Below are positions 40,568 through 51,918 of a DNA stretch of 52,001 bases, one piece after another; the stretch's first letter is position 1; the number at the start of each line of letters is the position of its first letter. A program made the translations under genes and the position numbers. The notes below the pieces were generated by a model. It saw nothing but the letters and a program-made list of their open reading frames with translations. It was not told the DNA's origin and ran no database searches. The DNA is from CAYLPT01 sp964385645. GTDB taxonomy: Bacteria > Armatimonadota > Hebobacteria > Hebobacterales > Hebobacteraceae. The stretch lies in assembly GCA_964385645.1 (NCBI GenBank), contig CAYLPT010000139.1, positions 1-52,001 of the forward strand. The letters run 5' to 3'.

Positions 40568-42868
40568 TCAGAGGGACGGGCGACGCCCGTGCCGGGTGCA
40601 GGTCTCGGTGGGCGCCTCCTCGGCCTCGAAGGTGCGCTCCACGACTACCGGGCAGTGGGGGGTCGCCAAGGCGCCGGTGATGCGACAGATGGAGAGCGTG
40701 ACGCGGCGGGCGGGGGCGCTTGGGCGCGACGGCTCGACCCGTCGGGGCGGTTCGCCAGGGACAGGCGTGGTGTGGATGTTGCAGGTCTCAGTGGGGGGTG
40801 TGGCGCCGGCGCTCAGGTCGTAGGTGACCTCGACGGCCGGGGGGCAGTAGGGGCCGGCGAGCATCCCGGAGGTGGGACAGATCAGCTTGGTCTCGATGCG
40901 GTCGGCCCGCGCGGGCTCAGGGGGCCGCGGCTCCAGCGCCTCAGGCGGCTCAGGCGCCTCCGCTACGCCCCTGTCACTGGGGCTGATCTCGATGATGCGC
41001 GCGGTGCGCTCCTGCTGTCCCACAGAGGCCATGATGGGCTGGGCCTTCACCATGAAGCGGGCCCAGACGGGTGCGGGCAAGGTCGCGCCCGCGATGCCGC
41101 GCCCGTGGGCCCGTCCCCCGGGGGCGGTGCTCTCGAACTTGTCGTTGCCCATCCAGACGGCCGCGCTGAGCTCATCCGTGAAGCCGATGAACCAGGCGTC
41201 GCGGTACTCGTTCGAGGTGCCGGTCTTGCCCATGGCCGGGAAGGAGAGCAGGCCCGAGATGCCCCGGGCGGTGCCCTGGGTTATCACCGCGCGGAGCATG
41301 TCCCGCATTGCGTCGGCCACCTGCGGGTGGAGTACGCGCCAGGCCTTCACGGTGTGCTCCTCGAGGGTGCGGCCGCGCGCATCCACCACCTTCTCGACCG
41401 CATAGGGCTCGGTGCGCATCCCGCGGGCGGCGAAGACGGCGTAGGCGGAGGCCATCTCCAGCGGGCTCACATCGCAGTAGCCGATGGCGAGCGGCAGGTA
41501 GTGCTCCATCTGCTGGTAGATGCCCATGCGCTCCGCGACATCTATGACCGATCCGATGCCCACCATGTCGGCCACGCGCACCGCGGAGACGTTGTACGAA
41601 TGGGCCAGCGCCTCTCGGAAAGTGACCGGTCCGTGGTACCTGCCGTCGTAGTTCTTGGGCGTCCAGCTCCGGCCCGCCCGACCGGGGTAGCTCACGGGCC
41701 AGTCCTCGACGATGCTCTGTGGGGTGTAGCCCTGCTCGAGGGCGGCCGTGTAGACGAAGGGTTTGAAGGCCGAACCCGCCTGCCGGCCCCCCTGGACGGC
41801 CCGGTTGTACTGGGTCTTCTCCCAGCCCGCGCCGCCCACCATCGCCTTCACCGCGCCGGTGCGCGCGTCGAGGGCCACCAGGGCCGCCTGGTCGGCGTTG
41901 AAGCCTCGTCGCTTCGCCTCCGCGATCCCCCAGGCGACGGCCTCCTCGGCCGCCTGCTGCATCTCGAGGTTGAGCGTGGTGTGGATCGTCAGCCCGCCCT
42001 GGTAGAGCGCGTCCGCGCCATAGGTGGAGGCCAGCCGCCTGAGCACATAGTGCGTGAAGTAGGGCGCCCGGAAGCTGCTCAGCCCCAGCGGCCTGCGCTC
42101 GGCCCGCAGCTTGATCGGGGACTCCCGGGCCTCCGCCAGCTCCTCCTGCGTGATGAAGCCCTGGGAGGCCATGAGATCGAGCACCAGGTTGCGGCGGTCC
42201 CGCGCCCGCTCCTCGTTCTCGAAGGGCGAGTAGTACTCGGGGCGCCGCGGCAGCCCGGCCAGCAGCGCGCACTCCGCCAGCCCGAGGTCGCTCACATCCT
42301 TCCCGAAGTAGGTCTTGGCGGCCACCTGGACCCCGTAGGCACCCTCGCCGAAGTAGATCTGGTTCAGGTATAGCTCCATGATCTCCGGCTTCGTGTAGGC
42401 CCGCTCAAGCTGGACCGCGAGCACTACCTCGGCGAGCTTGCGGGAGAGGGTGCGCTCGTGGCTCAGGTAGACGTTGCGCACCAGTTGCTGGGTGATAGTG
42501 CTCGTGCCCCTGCCGTAGAGGATGCCGCGGACGATGCCCCGCGGGTCCACACCCACGTGCCGGTAGAACTCGCGGTCCTCCACGGCCAGGAAGGCGTCCT
42601 GGAGCTCCCGCGGGATGTCCTCGAGAGGGACGAACTGCCGGTTCTCGGTGAACACCGTGCCCAGCAGCTCTCCCTCGGCGGAGAAGACGCGCGAGCCCAG
42701 CCCGGGGCGGATGTCGCCGAGCTGCTGGGCCCGGGGGATGACCTTCGCGATCCCCGTATAGGTGCCCAGGAGCACCCCCAGGCCCCCGGCCACCGCCACC
42801 AGCAGCCCCAGGTTGGCGAACCGGAGGGCCCACCAGATGACATCTCGTAAGCCGACCCTGGGCCTCAT
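40568..42868 (-). CDS. Class A penicillin-binding protein (PBP1A-like)
   Basis: 766 residues. One N-terminal membrane helix (LGLLVAVAGGLGVLLG). Glycosyltransferase 51 domain: AVEDREFYRHVGVDPRGIV with catalytic Glu, RGTSTITQQLVRN, RKLAEVVLAVQLE and ELYLNQIYFGEGAYG. Transpeptidase domain: SAFKP (SxxK Ser nucleophile), SYNVS (SxN) and KTGTS (KTG). The C-terminal 130 residues hold a Pro-rich linker and two homologous cysteine modules (ICPTSGMLAGPYCP with ETCNIH; SICRITGALATPHCP with ETCTRH) found in other Gram-positive-style and deep-branching PBPs. It polymerises and cross-links peptidoglycan outside the inner membrane. Confidence 0.95.
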   Translation of the reverse strand: MRPRVGLRDVIWWALRFANLGLLVAVAGGLGVLLGTYTGIAKVIPRAQQLGDIRPGLGSRVFSAEGELLGTVFTENRQFVPLEDIPRELQDAFLAVEDREFYRHVGVDPRGIVRGILYGRGTSTITQQLVRNVYLSHERTLSRKLAEVVLAVQLERAYTKPEIMELYLNQIYFGEGAYGVQVAAKTYFGKDVSDLGLAECALLAGLPRRPEYYSPFENEERARDRRNLVLDLMASQGFITQEELAEARESPIKLRAERRPLGLSSFRAPYFTHYVLRRLASTYGADALYQGGLTIHTTLNLEMQQAAEEAVAWGIAEAKRRGFNADQAALVALDARTGAVKAMVGGAGWEKTQYNRAVQGGRQAGSAFKPFVYTAALEQGYTPQSIVEDWPVSYPGRAGRSWTPKNYDGRYHGPVTFREALAHSYNVSAVRVADMVGIGSVIDVAERMGIYQQMEHYLPLAIGYCDVSPLEMASAYAVFAARGMRTEPYAVEKVVDARGRTLEEHTVKAWRVLHPQVADAMRDMLRAVITQGTARGISGLLSFPAMGKTGTSNEYRDAWFIGFTDELSAAVWMGNDKFESTAPGGRAHGRGIAGATLPAPVWARFMVKAQPIMASVGQQERTARIIEISPSDRGVAEAPEPPEALEPRPPEPARADRIETKLICPTSGMLAGPYCPPAVEVTYDLSAGATPPTETCNIHTTPVPGEPPRRVEPSRPSAPARRVTLSICRITGALATPHCPVVVERTFEAEEAPTETCTRHGRRPSL

Positions 42869-42885
42869 CTCATCTCACACCAGCC

Positions 42886-42930
42886 GCGGAGCAGGACACA
42901 GGAGACAAGCTCCTGACCCTAGGGCTCCGC
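42886..42930 (-). repeat. 3'-end stem-loop element, copy D (nested hairpin)
   Basis: Outer stem GCGGAGC (42886-42892) with GCTCCGC (42924-42930), and inner stem CAGGAG with CTCCTG (42899-42904, 42910-42915). On the minus strand it reads CAGGAGCTTGTCTCCTG just after the nucleotidase stop, matching copy A at 15 of 18 positions. Confidence 0.55.
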
Positions 42931-43593
42931 AGGCGGGGCCGCCAGGTCGCGCAGCCGTCCCCCCGCCGTGATGTCCACCTGCCCCAGCGCGCGTACATGG
43001 TCGGCCAGCGCCTGGCCGAGGGCCGGCCCCTCGGCCCTCGGCTCCAGCCCGTTGAAGATGCGGAAGTACCCCAGCGCGCCCTTCGCCAGCGAGCGCGCCA
43101 TGGCCACCCGGTAGACCCCCTCCGGCGCCAGGGGCCGGCCGGCCACGCGGACGCCGACGACTCGCCGGCCCGCCGGGGCGTCGGAGCGGAAGTCCACCGT
43201 CAGCCCCGACACCTGCAGGAATCCGGTGCTGGGCCTCGGGAGCGAGGAGAGGCTGTGCTCGAGCGCGGCCAGCACCTGGCCGCCCGACATCTCGACCAGG
43301 ACGACCGGCTCCTCGGGATACACGAGCGCCGACTCGAGGGCCTGCCGCGTCAGCTCCCCTGCGGGGATCAGCCGAGAGCGGAATAGGCTGGCCTGCACCA
43401 GTGCGAGGTCGGCCCTGACGGCGCCCCGCGCGGCGTCGGCGACCAGGTCGCCCATGGCCGTCTCCCGGGTGCGGACCTGCGCGTCGCGGGCATCCAGCGG
43501 CACCTTCGTCGTGCCCAGCGCCTGCGCCCAGGCCAGCCCGGCAAGCAGCACGATCGCCGCCGCCAGGTGAGTCTTCGCCATCCACCCCTTCAT
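42919..43593 (-). CDS. Secreted stand-alone 5'-nucleotidase C-terminal-domain protein
   Basis: 224 residues from ATG 43591-43593. Signal peptide 1-24 (THLAAAIVLLAGLAWAQA). The remainder matches the substrate-binding domain of 5'-nucleotidases such as UshA: RTRETAMGDLVADAAR, RSRLIPAGELTRQALESALVYPEEPVVLVEMSGGQVLAALEHS, FLQVSGLTVDFRSDAP and EGVYRVAMARSLAKG. The N-terminal metallophosphoesterase domain that holds the catalytic metals is absent, and no remnant lies between this gene and prfB. It may bind nucleotides or sugars, or cooperate with a separate catalytic subunit. It follows prfB by 90 bases. Confidence 0.82.
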   Translation of the reverse strand: MKGWMAKTHLAAAIVLLAGLAWAQALGTTKVPLDARDAQVRTRETAMGDLVADAARGAVRADLALVQASLFRSRLIPAGELTRQALESALVYPEEPVVLVEMSGGQVLAALEHSLSSLPRPSTGFLQVSGLTVDFRSDAPAGRRVVGVRVAGRPLAPEGVYRVAMARSLAKGALGYFRIFNGLEPRAEGPALGQALADHVRALGQVDITAGGRLRDLAAPPAEP

Positions 43594-43654
43594 GATCCGG
43601 TCACCACCTCTCCGGCCTCGCCCGGGCCGCGCGGGGCGGGCCTGCTCGCGGGGT

Positions 43655-43682
43655 AGGATACCCCTGTTTCGCCCAGGGGCAA
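43655..43682 (-). promoter_or_regulatory. Weak candidate promoter for the nucleotidase-domain gene
   Basis: TTGCCC (43677-43682), 16-base spacer, TATCCT (43655-43660). The spacer includes the CCCCTG-7-CAGGGG hairpin (43661-43679) just after the prfB stop, which may instead end prfB transcription. Confidence 0.3.
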
Positions 43683-43683
43683 C

Positions 43684-44812
43684 CTAGCTCGCGGGCGCCC
43701 GTGACCGCCGCGCGAGGTCCCAGCTCAGGTAGGCCTGGATGAGACCGTCCAGCTTGCCGTCCAGGACGGCCTCCGTGTCACTCGTTTCGTACCCGGTCCG
43801 GTGATCCTTCACCATCTGGTACGGATGGAGCACATAGGAGCGAATCTGGTGCCCCCAGGCGATGTCGGTCTGCTCGCCCCGGAGCTCCGCCATCTTCTTC
43901 TCCTGCTCCTCCCGCTGGCGCTGCAGGAGCCTCGCCTTCAGCACCCGCAGCGCGAAGGCGCGGTTCTTGTGCTGGGAGCGCTCGTTCTGGCAGGTCACCA
44001 CGATGCCGGTGGGCAGGTGGGTCATGCGCACCGCCGAGTCCGCCTTGTTCACATGCTGGCCGCCGGCGCTGCTGGCGCGGAAGGTTTCCACCTTCAGGTC
44101 CTCGGCGCTGATCTGCACCTCGTCGGCCTCCGCCACCTCCGGCATGGCATCCACCGAGGCGAAGGTGGTGTGCCGTCGCCGCGCCGAGTCGAAGGGCGAG
44201 ATGCGCACCAGGCGGTGCACGCCGCGCTCGCCCCTCAGCAGCCCGTAGGCGTTGCGGCCCGAGACGCTGAAGGTGACGCTGCGGCTGCCGGCCTCATCGC
44301 CGGGGGTGCGGTCAATCATCTCCCACCCGTAGCCGCGCTCCTCGGCCCAGCGCCCGTACATGCGGGCCAGCATGTCCACCCAGTCACAGCTCTCGGTGCC
44401 GCCCGCGCCCGCGTTGATGTGGACGATGGCGTCGTGATCATCGTACTCCCCGCCGAGCATGGCGGCCAGCTGCTGCTCGGCGAGGGTGCGCTCCAGCTCC
44501 CCCAGCGTGCCCTCGAGCTCGGCCGCCTCACTCTCGGCGCCCTCCTGCTCGGCCAGCTGGGCGAGGACGAGCGCGTCCTCCGCCCTCCGGAGGAGGGCCT
44601 GGAGGGGCTCGATCTCGCGGCGGCGGCGGGCGATGTCGGCGTGGAGCCGCTGCGCGGCCGCCGGATCGTCCCATACGTCGGGCCGGCCGGCCTGCTCCTC
44701 GAGCTTGCTCAGCTCGGCCTCGCGGGTGGCGAGGTCAAAGATGACCCCTCAGTTCCTGCGCCTTATTGAGGAGTTGCTCGGCGCGCTCCCGCAGCGCCTG
44801 CAAATCCGCCAC
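43684..44812 (-). CDS. prfB: Peptide chain release factor 2, with programmed +1 frameshift
   Basis: Starts at GTG 44810-44812 (9 bases after GGGAGG). The first 25 codons end in CTT-TGA-C (44734-44740), and reading continues after a +1 shift to the stop at 43684: 375 residues, normal for RF2. Frame zero ends in LNKAQELRGHL, and frame plus one continues DLATREAELSK. Motifs: codon-recognition tripeptide SPF in VRISPFDSARRRH and GGQ in SSAGGQHVNKADSAVRM. RF2 frees peptides at UGA and UAA; its own UGA makes synthesis self-limiting. secA normally neighbours prfB, but here a restriction-modification pair lies between. Confidence 0.96.
44734..44752 (-). promoter_or_regulatory. RF2 autoregulatory frameshift site
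   Basis: Minus strand reads AGGGGTCATCTTTGAC: an internal Shine-Dalgarno-like AGGGG, the slippery CTT and an in-frame TGA (44735-44737), almost identical to the E. coli site. Confidence 0.95.
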
Positions 44813-44882
44813 GCAGCATCACCTCCCAATGGGCCGCGCCGGGCGCAAGGGCCCGGGCCGACCCGCGACTCGTCCCATGGTC

Positions 44883-45494
44883 CTAGGGAGCGACTCCCAC
44901 GATCACCAGCGGCACCGCCGGCGTGCCTCGCCCCTGGCGAAGCAGGTTGTATAGCTCGGCTTCGTAGTAGGCGACCCCCGATGACATCTGGGCCTGTAGC
45001 TCCTTCATCGGCAGTATCTCAATGCCCACGTCTATCTTGTCCCCAATGAAGAATGCCATGTGCTTGACGAATAGGTCGTAGGCCACGAAGGCGTACTTGC
45101 CGAACTGCACCTCGATCTCTATGCGGTCCTTCACGAAGTCGGTCTGGTTGTACGAGAAGATGGGCTGTAGTCCGGCCTCCTCGATCTCCCGCTTCTGCTG
45201 TTCGGGCGGCATATGCATGGTCTTGCGGATTAGCTGGTGGTCCGCGGTGACCCAGTATGAGGTCCTCTCCTGGTGCCAGCCTTGGCTGAGGAGCAATTGC
45301 CTGAACGAGTCGTTCATGGCGGCGGGGCTGTAGAGCAGCCTGCCCAGCATGGTCTTCTCCTTCGACCGCTTCGTCATGCAGGCCTGGGCGTCCACTGTCG
45401 CGATGACGGTTTCGATCTCCTCCCATATGAGGGGCTTGTGAACCTTGATATGCTCCCACCCATTGAGGTGTGAGTACACGGCCACAGTCCTCAT
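44883..45494 (-). CDS. BglII-family type II restriction endonuclease
   Basis: 203 residues from ATG 45492-45494, overlapping the methyltransferase stop (ATGA). The catalytic pattern DF-x2-D-x4-EVQF (Asp119, Glu128, Gln130) has the same spacing as Asp84, Glu93 and Gln95 of BglII; an Asn (61) in GRLLYSPAAMND aligns with the GSLIFDPVGTN region; and SGVAYYEAELYNLL recalls the BglII SSLYYEQAQNQL. The fold is PD-(D/E)XK. Recognition may be AGATCT, but close relatives can differ. Codon use and lower G+C (many A/T-ending codons) contrast with the flanking genes, a sign of transfer. Confidence 0.78.
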   Translation of the reverse strand: MRTVAVYSHLNGWEHIKVHKPLIWEEIETVIATVDAQACMTKRSKEKTMLGRLLYSPAAMNDSFRQLLLSQGWHQERTSYWVTADHQLIRKTMHMPPEQQKREIEEAGLQPIFSYNQTDFVKDRIEIEVQFGKYAFVAYDLFVKHMAFFIGDKIDVGIEILPMKELQAQMSSGVAYYEAELYNLLRQGRGTPAVPLVIVGVAP

Positions 45495-46435
45495 CGCTGC
45501 CCCCCGTTGGGCAACGAGGGATCGTAGATGGGTCTCTCCATGGGCCGCGTTCGCAGGGTGCCAGCCTTGAGCTGCTCGACGCGGTCCCGTGCTATCTCCA
45601 CATACACGGGTTCGACGTCGCACCCGTACCCGACCCGGCCATGCTTCATAGCGGCCAGCAGTGCTGAGCCCACTCCCATGTAGGGATCAAGCACGCAGTC
45701 CCCAGGGTCCGTTAGCGCAAGCACGAGCCGCTCGATAAGTTCGACCGGAAACTGGCACGGGTGGATCGTCTTCTCAACATGGTTGGCCTTGACATTGGGT
45801 ATCAGCCACACGTCGCCCGGGTTCTTCCCCAGCGGATTACACGAGAGCTTGCCTGCATTGGGCCCCTTGAAGTGCTTCTTCATCGGGTACTTGGGCGGCA
45901 CGCGGATAGGGTCCAAGTTGAACGTGTAGCGGCTGCCCCTAGTAAACCAGATGATAGTCTCATACCTCCCCGACAGGCGACGAGAGCAGTGAAGGCCGTG
46001 CTCGAAATGCCAGATGATCCGGTTCCGCAGCTTGAGCCCATGTTCCTTGAAGATTGGATACAGCAGCACATCCAGGGGAACCACCTCACCGTCGGAGGTG
46101 ATGTGATTCCCGACCTGCCAGCAGATGGAGCCCTCAGGGTGTAGCAGCCTCACGCACTCCCGGACGACAGCCCGCTGCTCATCCAGGTAGCGCTCCAGCG
46201 AGTTGCGACGTTCATATGGCTTCCCGATGTTATACGGCGGTGATGTAACCACTAGCTTGATCGTGCCGTCAGCGAGGCCCGGGAGAAACTCCCTGTTGTC
46301 GCGACACTCGATCACCGGTTCGGGTAGATCTGTCGGCACCTGGATCAGACGGGGCTGCACCCCCCATCTACGGGGTGACGCGGTAGGCCCACCGCTCAGC
46401 GGCAACCGCCTCCCGCCGGGATGGTGGTGACTCAT
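45491..46435 (-). CDS. DNA methyltransferase (beta-class, TSPPY type) of the R-M pair
   Basis: 314 residues from ATG 46433-46435 with GGAGAG 5 bases upstream. Motif IV TSPPYNIGKPYE (64-68) lies near the N-terminus and motif I LDPYMGVGSALLAAM near the C-terminus, an order typical of the beta class. TSPPY favours N4-cytosine methylation (N6-adenine enzymes usually have DPPY). The target-recognition region lies between (RIIWHFEHGLHCSRRLSGRYETIIWFTRG). It protects host DNA from the co-translated BglII-like endonuclease. M.BglII is likewise an N4-cytosine enzyme. The first 35 residues look unstructured, so a later start is possible. Confidence 0.88.
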   Translation of the reverse strand: MSHHHPGGRRLPLSGGPTASPRRWGVQPRLIQVPTDLPEPVIECRDNREFLPGLADGTIKLVVTSPPYNIGKPYERRNSLERYLDEQRAVVRECVRLLHPEGSICWQVGNHITSDGEVVPLDVLLYPIFKEHGLKLRNRIIWHFEHGLHCSRRLSGRYETIIWFTRGSRYTFNLDPIRVPPKYPMKKHFKGPNAGKLSCNPLGKNPGDVWLIPNVKANHVEKTIHPCQFPVELIERLVLALTDPGDCVLDPYMGVGSALLAAMKHGRVGYGCDVEPVYVEIARDRVEQLKAGTLRTRPMERPIYDPSLPNGGQR

Positions 46436-46535
46436 GTGTGCTCTCCGGCCCCTGCGCATCCCGCTCCTCCCTCGGGTCACACCGACTCCCCGCGGCGTCT
46501 GTCTGCGGCCTCCTTCGGCACCGCCCCTCCTCGCC

Positions 46536-49901
<3,366 letters not shown>

Positions 49902-49913
49902 CTGTCCCCTGAG

Positions 49914-49935
49914 TGCAGGGAGGCCGCAGCCGGCC
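49914..49935 (-). promoter_or_regulatory. Hairpin in the secA leader
   Basis: Minus strand GGGAGGCCG-GCTG-CGGCCTCCC, a perfect 9-base-pair stem between the promoter and ATG 49901. It could block or expose the weak GGGGA ribosome-binding site, or stabilise the message. Confidence 0.45.
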
Positions 49936-49945
49936 TCCCGCCACA

Positions 49946-49974
49946 CGATTATACCACGCGGCGCGCAGCCTGTC
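49946..49974 (-). promoter_or_regulatory. Promoter of secA
   Basis: CTGACA (49969-49974), 17-base spacer, TATAAT (49946-49951) on the minus strand. Leader of about 40 bases. The rest of the 240-base gap before the GH4 gene shows only a short CGGGCC-TCAG-GGCCCG palindrome (50037-50052). Confidence 0.65.
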
Positions 49975-50141
49975 AGGCGCAAGCGAGCGCGGGCCGAGCC
50001 TGAACCGGCGCCCGCGCCGCCGATCACCTACCACTTCGGGCCTCAGGGCCCGAGCCCGCGCCGCCCCGCAGGAGGCAGGCCCGCTGGCGCAGAATCGGCG
50101 GCCTCGCCGGTTCGCAGCCTGGCAGCGGGGGAGGAGGCCCG

Positions 50142-51476
50142 ATGGCAAGTGGCCCAACGATCACCCTCATCGGCGCGGGGAGCCTCACCTTTACACCCAA
50201 GGTGCTGCGCGATGTCATCAACCACCCGGAGCTGCGGCCGCTGACGCTCCGGCTCATGGATATTGACGCCGAGCACCTGGGCACCATGTCGCGGCTCGCC
50301 GAGCGGCTCTTTGCCCGCCTGGACAAGCCCGTCTCGGTCGAGGCCACCACCGACCGCAGGGAGGCGCTCCGAGGCGCCGACTACGTGATCGTCTCGGTGG
50401 AGGTGGAGCGCTACTCGCTCTGGAGGCAAGACTTCGAGGTGCCGAAGAAGCACGGCATCCGGCAGGTCATGGGCGAGCTGGGCGGCCCCGGGGGGCTGTT
50501 CCACTCGCTGCGGCAGATCCCGCTCCATGTGGAGATCGCCCGCGACGCCGCCGCGCTCTGCCCCGCGGCCACCATCATGGTCGAGTCCAATCCGCTGAAT
50601 CGGCTCTGCCTCGCCATGCGGCGCCACTCCGAGTGCGGCCCCATCGTTGGGCTCTGCCACGGGGTCGAGATAGTGCAGCACGCCATCGGCGAGCTGCTGG
50701 GCTTCGCCTGCGAGGACATCCAGACCACCGCCGCGGGCATCAACCACTTCACCTGGGTGCTCGACCTGCGCCTGAAGGCCACCGGCGAGGACCTCTACCC
50801 GCGGTTCCGGGAGGCGCTTCAGACTCACGATCCGGGCTGGGAGCCCTTGTCCCGCAAGCTCCTCGACGTCTTCGGCTACTACCCCTCCCCGGGCGACGCC
50901 CACATCGGCGAGTACCTGCCCTACGCGTGGGAGCTGTGCGGGCTGAAGGGCCCACCCCTGGACCAGTGGGAGCAGGGCGCGCCGGAGCGCTGGGCCTACC
51001 TCGACCGGCTGGCCCGAGGGGAGGAGGCCGAGGCGCCCTCAGAGGCGGAGCAAGAGCAGGAGGAGCTCAAGCTCAGGGAGTTCTTCGGCCCCCGCTCGTG
51101 GACGGATACGCTCGCCTTACCGATCATCGCCGCGCTGGAGACCAGCACCCTCCGGCGGATGGCGGCCGTTAACCTGCTCAACGAGGGGGCGATCATGAAT
51201 CTGCCGCCCGATGTGTTCGTCGAGCTTCCGGCCCTCGCCGACGGCTCCGGGCTGCACGCGCTGCATATAGGCGAGCTCCCGCGGCCTCTCGCCGCGCTCT
51301 GCCGCCGCGATATCGAGCAGATGGAGCTCACCGTCGAGGCGGCGGTGACAGGCCGGCGCGACCTGGCGCTTCAGGCGATGCTGCTGGACCCGGTGGTGGA
51401 CAGCATCGCCGCCGCCGAGCGGATCCTGGATGAGATGCTCAGGTCGCAGGCGCAGTACCTGCCCCAGTTCGCCTGA
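50142..51476 (+). CDS. Glycoside hydrolase family 4 (alpha-galactosidase/alpha-glucosidase type)
   Basis: 444 residues from ATG 50142, with GGGGAGGAGG upstream. NAD-binding start ITLIGAGSLTFTPKVLRDV, LRLMDIDAEHL, DYVIVSVEVERYSLWRQDFEVPKKHGIRQ, and VESNPLNRL. The metal ligands appear in GLCHGVE (Cys172) and GINHFTW (His202). GH4 enzymes need NAD(H) and Mn2+ and cleave by redox-elimination chemistry, in the cytoplasm. CHG places it with the alpha-galactosidase/alpha-glucosidase branch (CHGV), not phospho-glycosidases, but galacturonidase activity is possible. No PTS gene is near. Confidence 0.92.
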   Translation: MASGPTITLIGAGSLTFTPKVLRDVINHPELRPLTLRLMDIDAEHLGTMSRLAERLFARLDKPVSVEATTDRREALRGADYVIVSVEVERYSLWRQDFEVPKKHGIRQVMGELGGPGGLFHSLRQIPLHVEIARDAAALCPAATIMVESNPLNRLCLAMRRHSECGPIVGLCHGVEIVQHAIGELLGFACEDIQTTAAGINHFTWVLDLRLKATGEDLYPRFREALQTHDPGWEPLSRKLLDVFGYYPSPGDAHIGEYLPYAWELCGLKGPPLDQWEQGAPERWAYLDRLARGEEAEAPSEAEQEQEELKLREFFGPRSWTDTLALPIIAALETSTLRRMAAVNLLNEGAIMNLPPDVFVELPALADGSGLHALHIGELPRPLAALCRRDIEQMELTVEAAVTGRRDLALQAMLLDPVVDSIAAAERILDEMLRSQAQYLPQFA

Positions 51477-51535
51477 GCCGGCGGCCAAGGACCTAACCTG
51501 CCAGAGCCTCCGACGGCCCCGGTACGGCGCGCCCG

Positions 51536-51573
51536 TTGACACGTCCTGTTTTTCACACTAGTATGTTTCACAC
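51536..51573 (+). promoter_or_regulatory. Promoter and direct-repeat operator of the AbrB-type gene
   Basis: TTGACA (51536-51541), 17-base spacer, TAGTAT (51559-51564). The repeat TTTCACAC occurs at 51551-51558 and 51566-51573, 15 bases apart, tightly flanking the -10. A bound regulator would block RNA polymerase, so autoregulation is likely. Confidence 0.65.
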
Positions 51574-51623
51574 GGGGTAGAATGTCGGGCGAGGGCAACC
51601 TTGGGGACCGCGGGAGCGTAGAC

Positions 51624-51884
51624 ATGAGCAGAGCGGAGGGCAGACCGTCGGTCTCCGAGCTCTTCTATGGCTCGGTGACCATGGGCGAGCGGGGGCAGGT
51701 GGTGATCCCTGCGGCGGCCCGCAAGCAGCACGGTCTGCAGCCCGGTGACAAGCTGCTGGTGTTTGCCCACCCGCACATGTGCGGGTTGATGCTGGCGCGG
51801 CTAGAGGACATCCGGGCGCTGCTGGCCGAGCTGGAGCAGTGGCGAGAGCTCGTCTCCGGCATGGCCGCGGATGCTGACGACTAG
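51624..51884 (+). CDS. AbrB/MazE/SpoVT-family DNA-binding protein
   Basis: 86 residues from ATG 51624, 7 bases after GGGAG; ATG 51582 in the same frame would add 14 residues but lacks a ribosome-binding site. The swapped-hairpin domain is clear: VTMGERGQVVIPAAARKQHGLQPGDKLLVFAH. A C-terminal helix (RLEDIRALLAELEQWREL) may mediate oligomerisation. Such proteins are transition-state regulators or antitoxins. No toxin gene follows; a lipoprotein gene begins 35 bases on, suggesting control of an export or transport operon. The direct repeat around its own -10 suggests autoregulation. Confidence 0.9.
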   Translation: MSRAEGRPSVSELFYGSVTMGERGQVVIPAAARKQHGLQPGDKLLVFAHPHMCGLMLARLEDIRALLAELEQWRELVSGMAADADD

Positions 51885-51918
51885 GCCGCCGATGAGGGCA
51901 GGGAGAGGGAGAGATCGC

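Noticed and set aside
40562..42373. 603-codon plus-strand frame opposite pbp1A
   Set aside because: Shadow; the minus strand has complete GT51 and transpeptidase motifs.
43684..44460. Short release-factor gene starting at ATG 44460
   Set aside because: That ATG is internal; the frame continues upstream to the CTT-TGA-C shift site and the GTG start.
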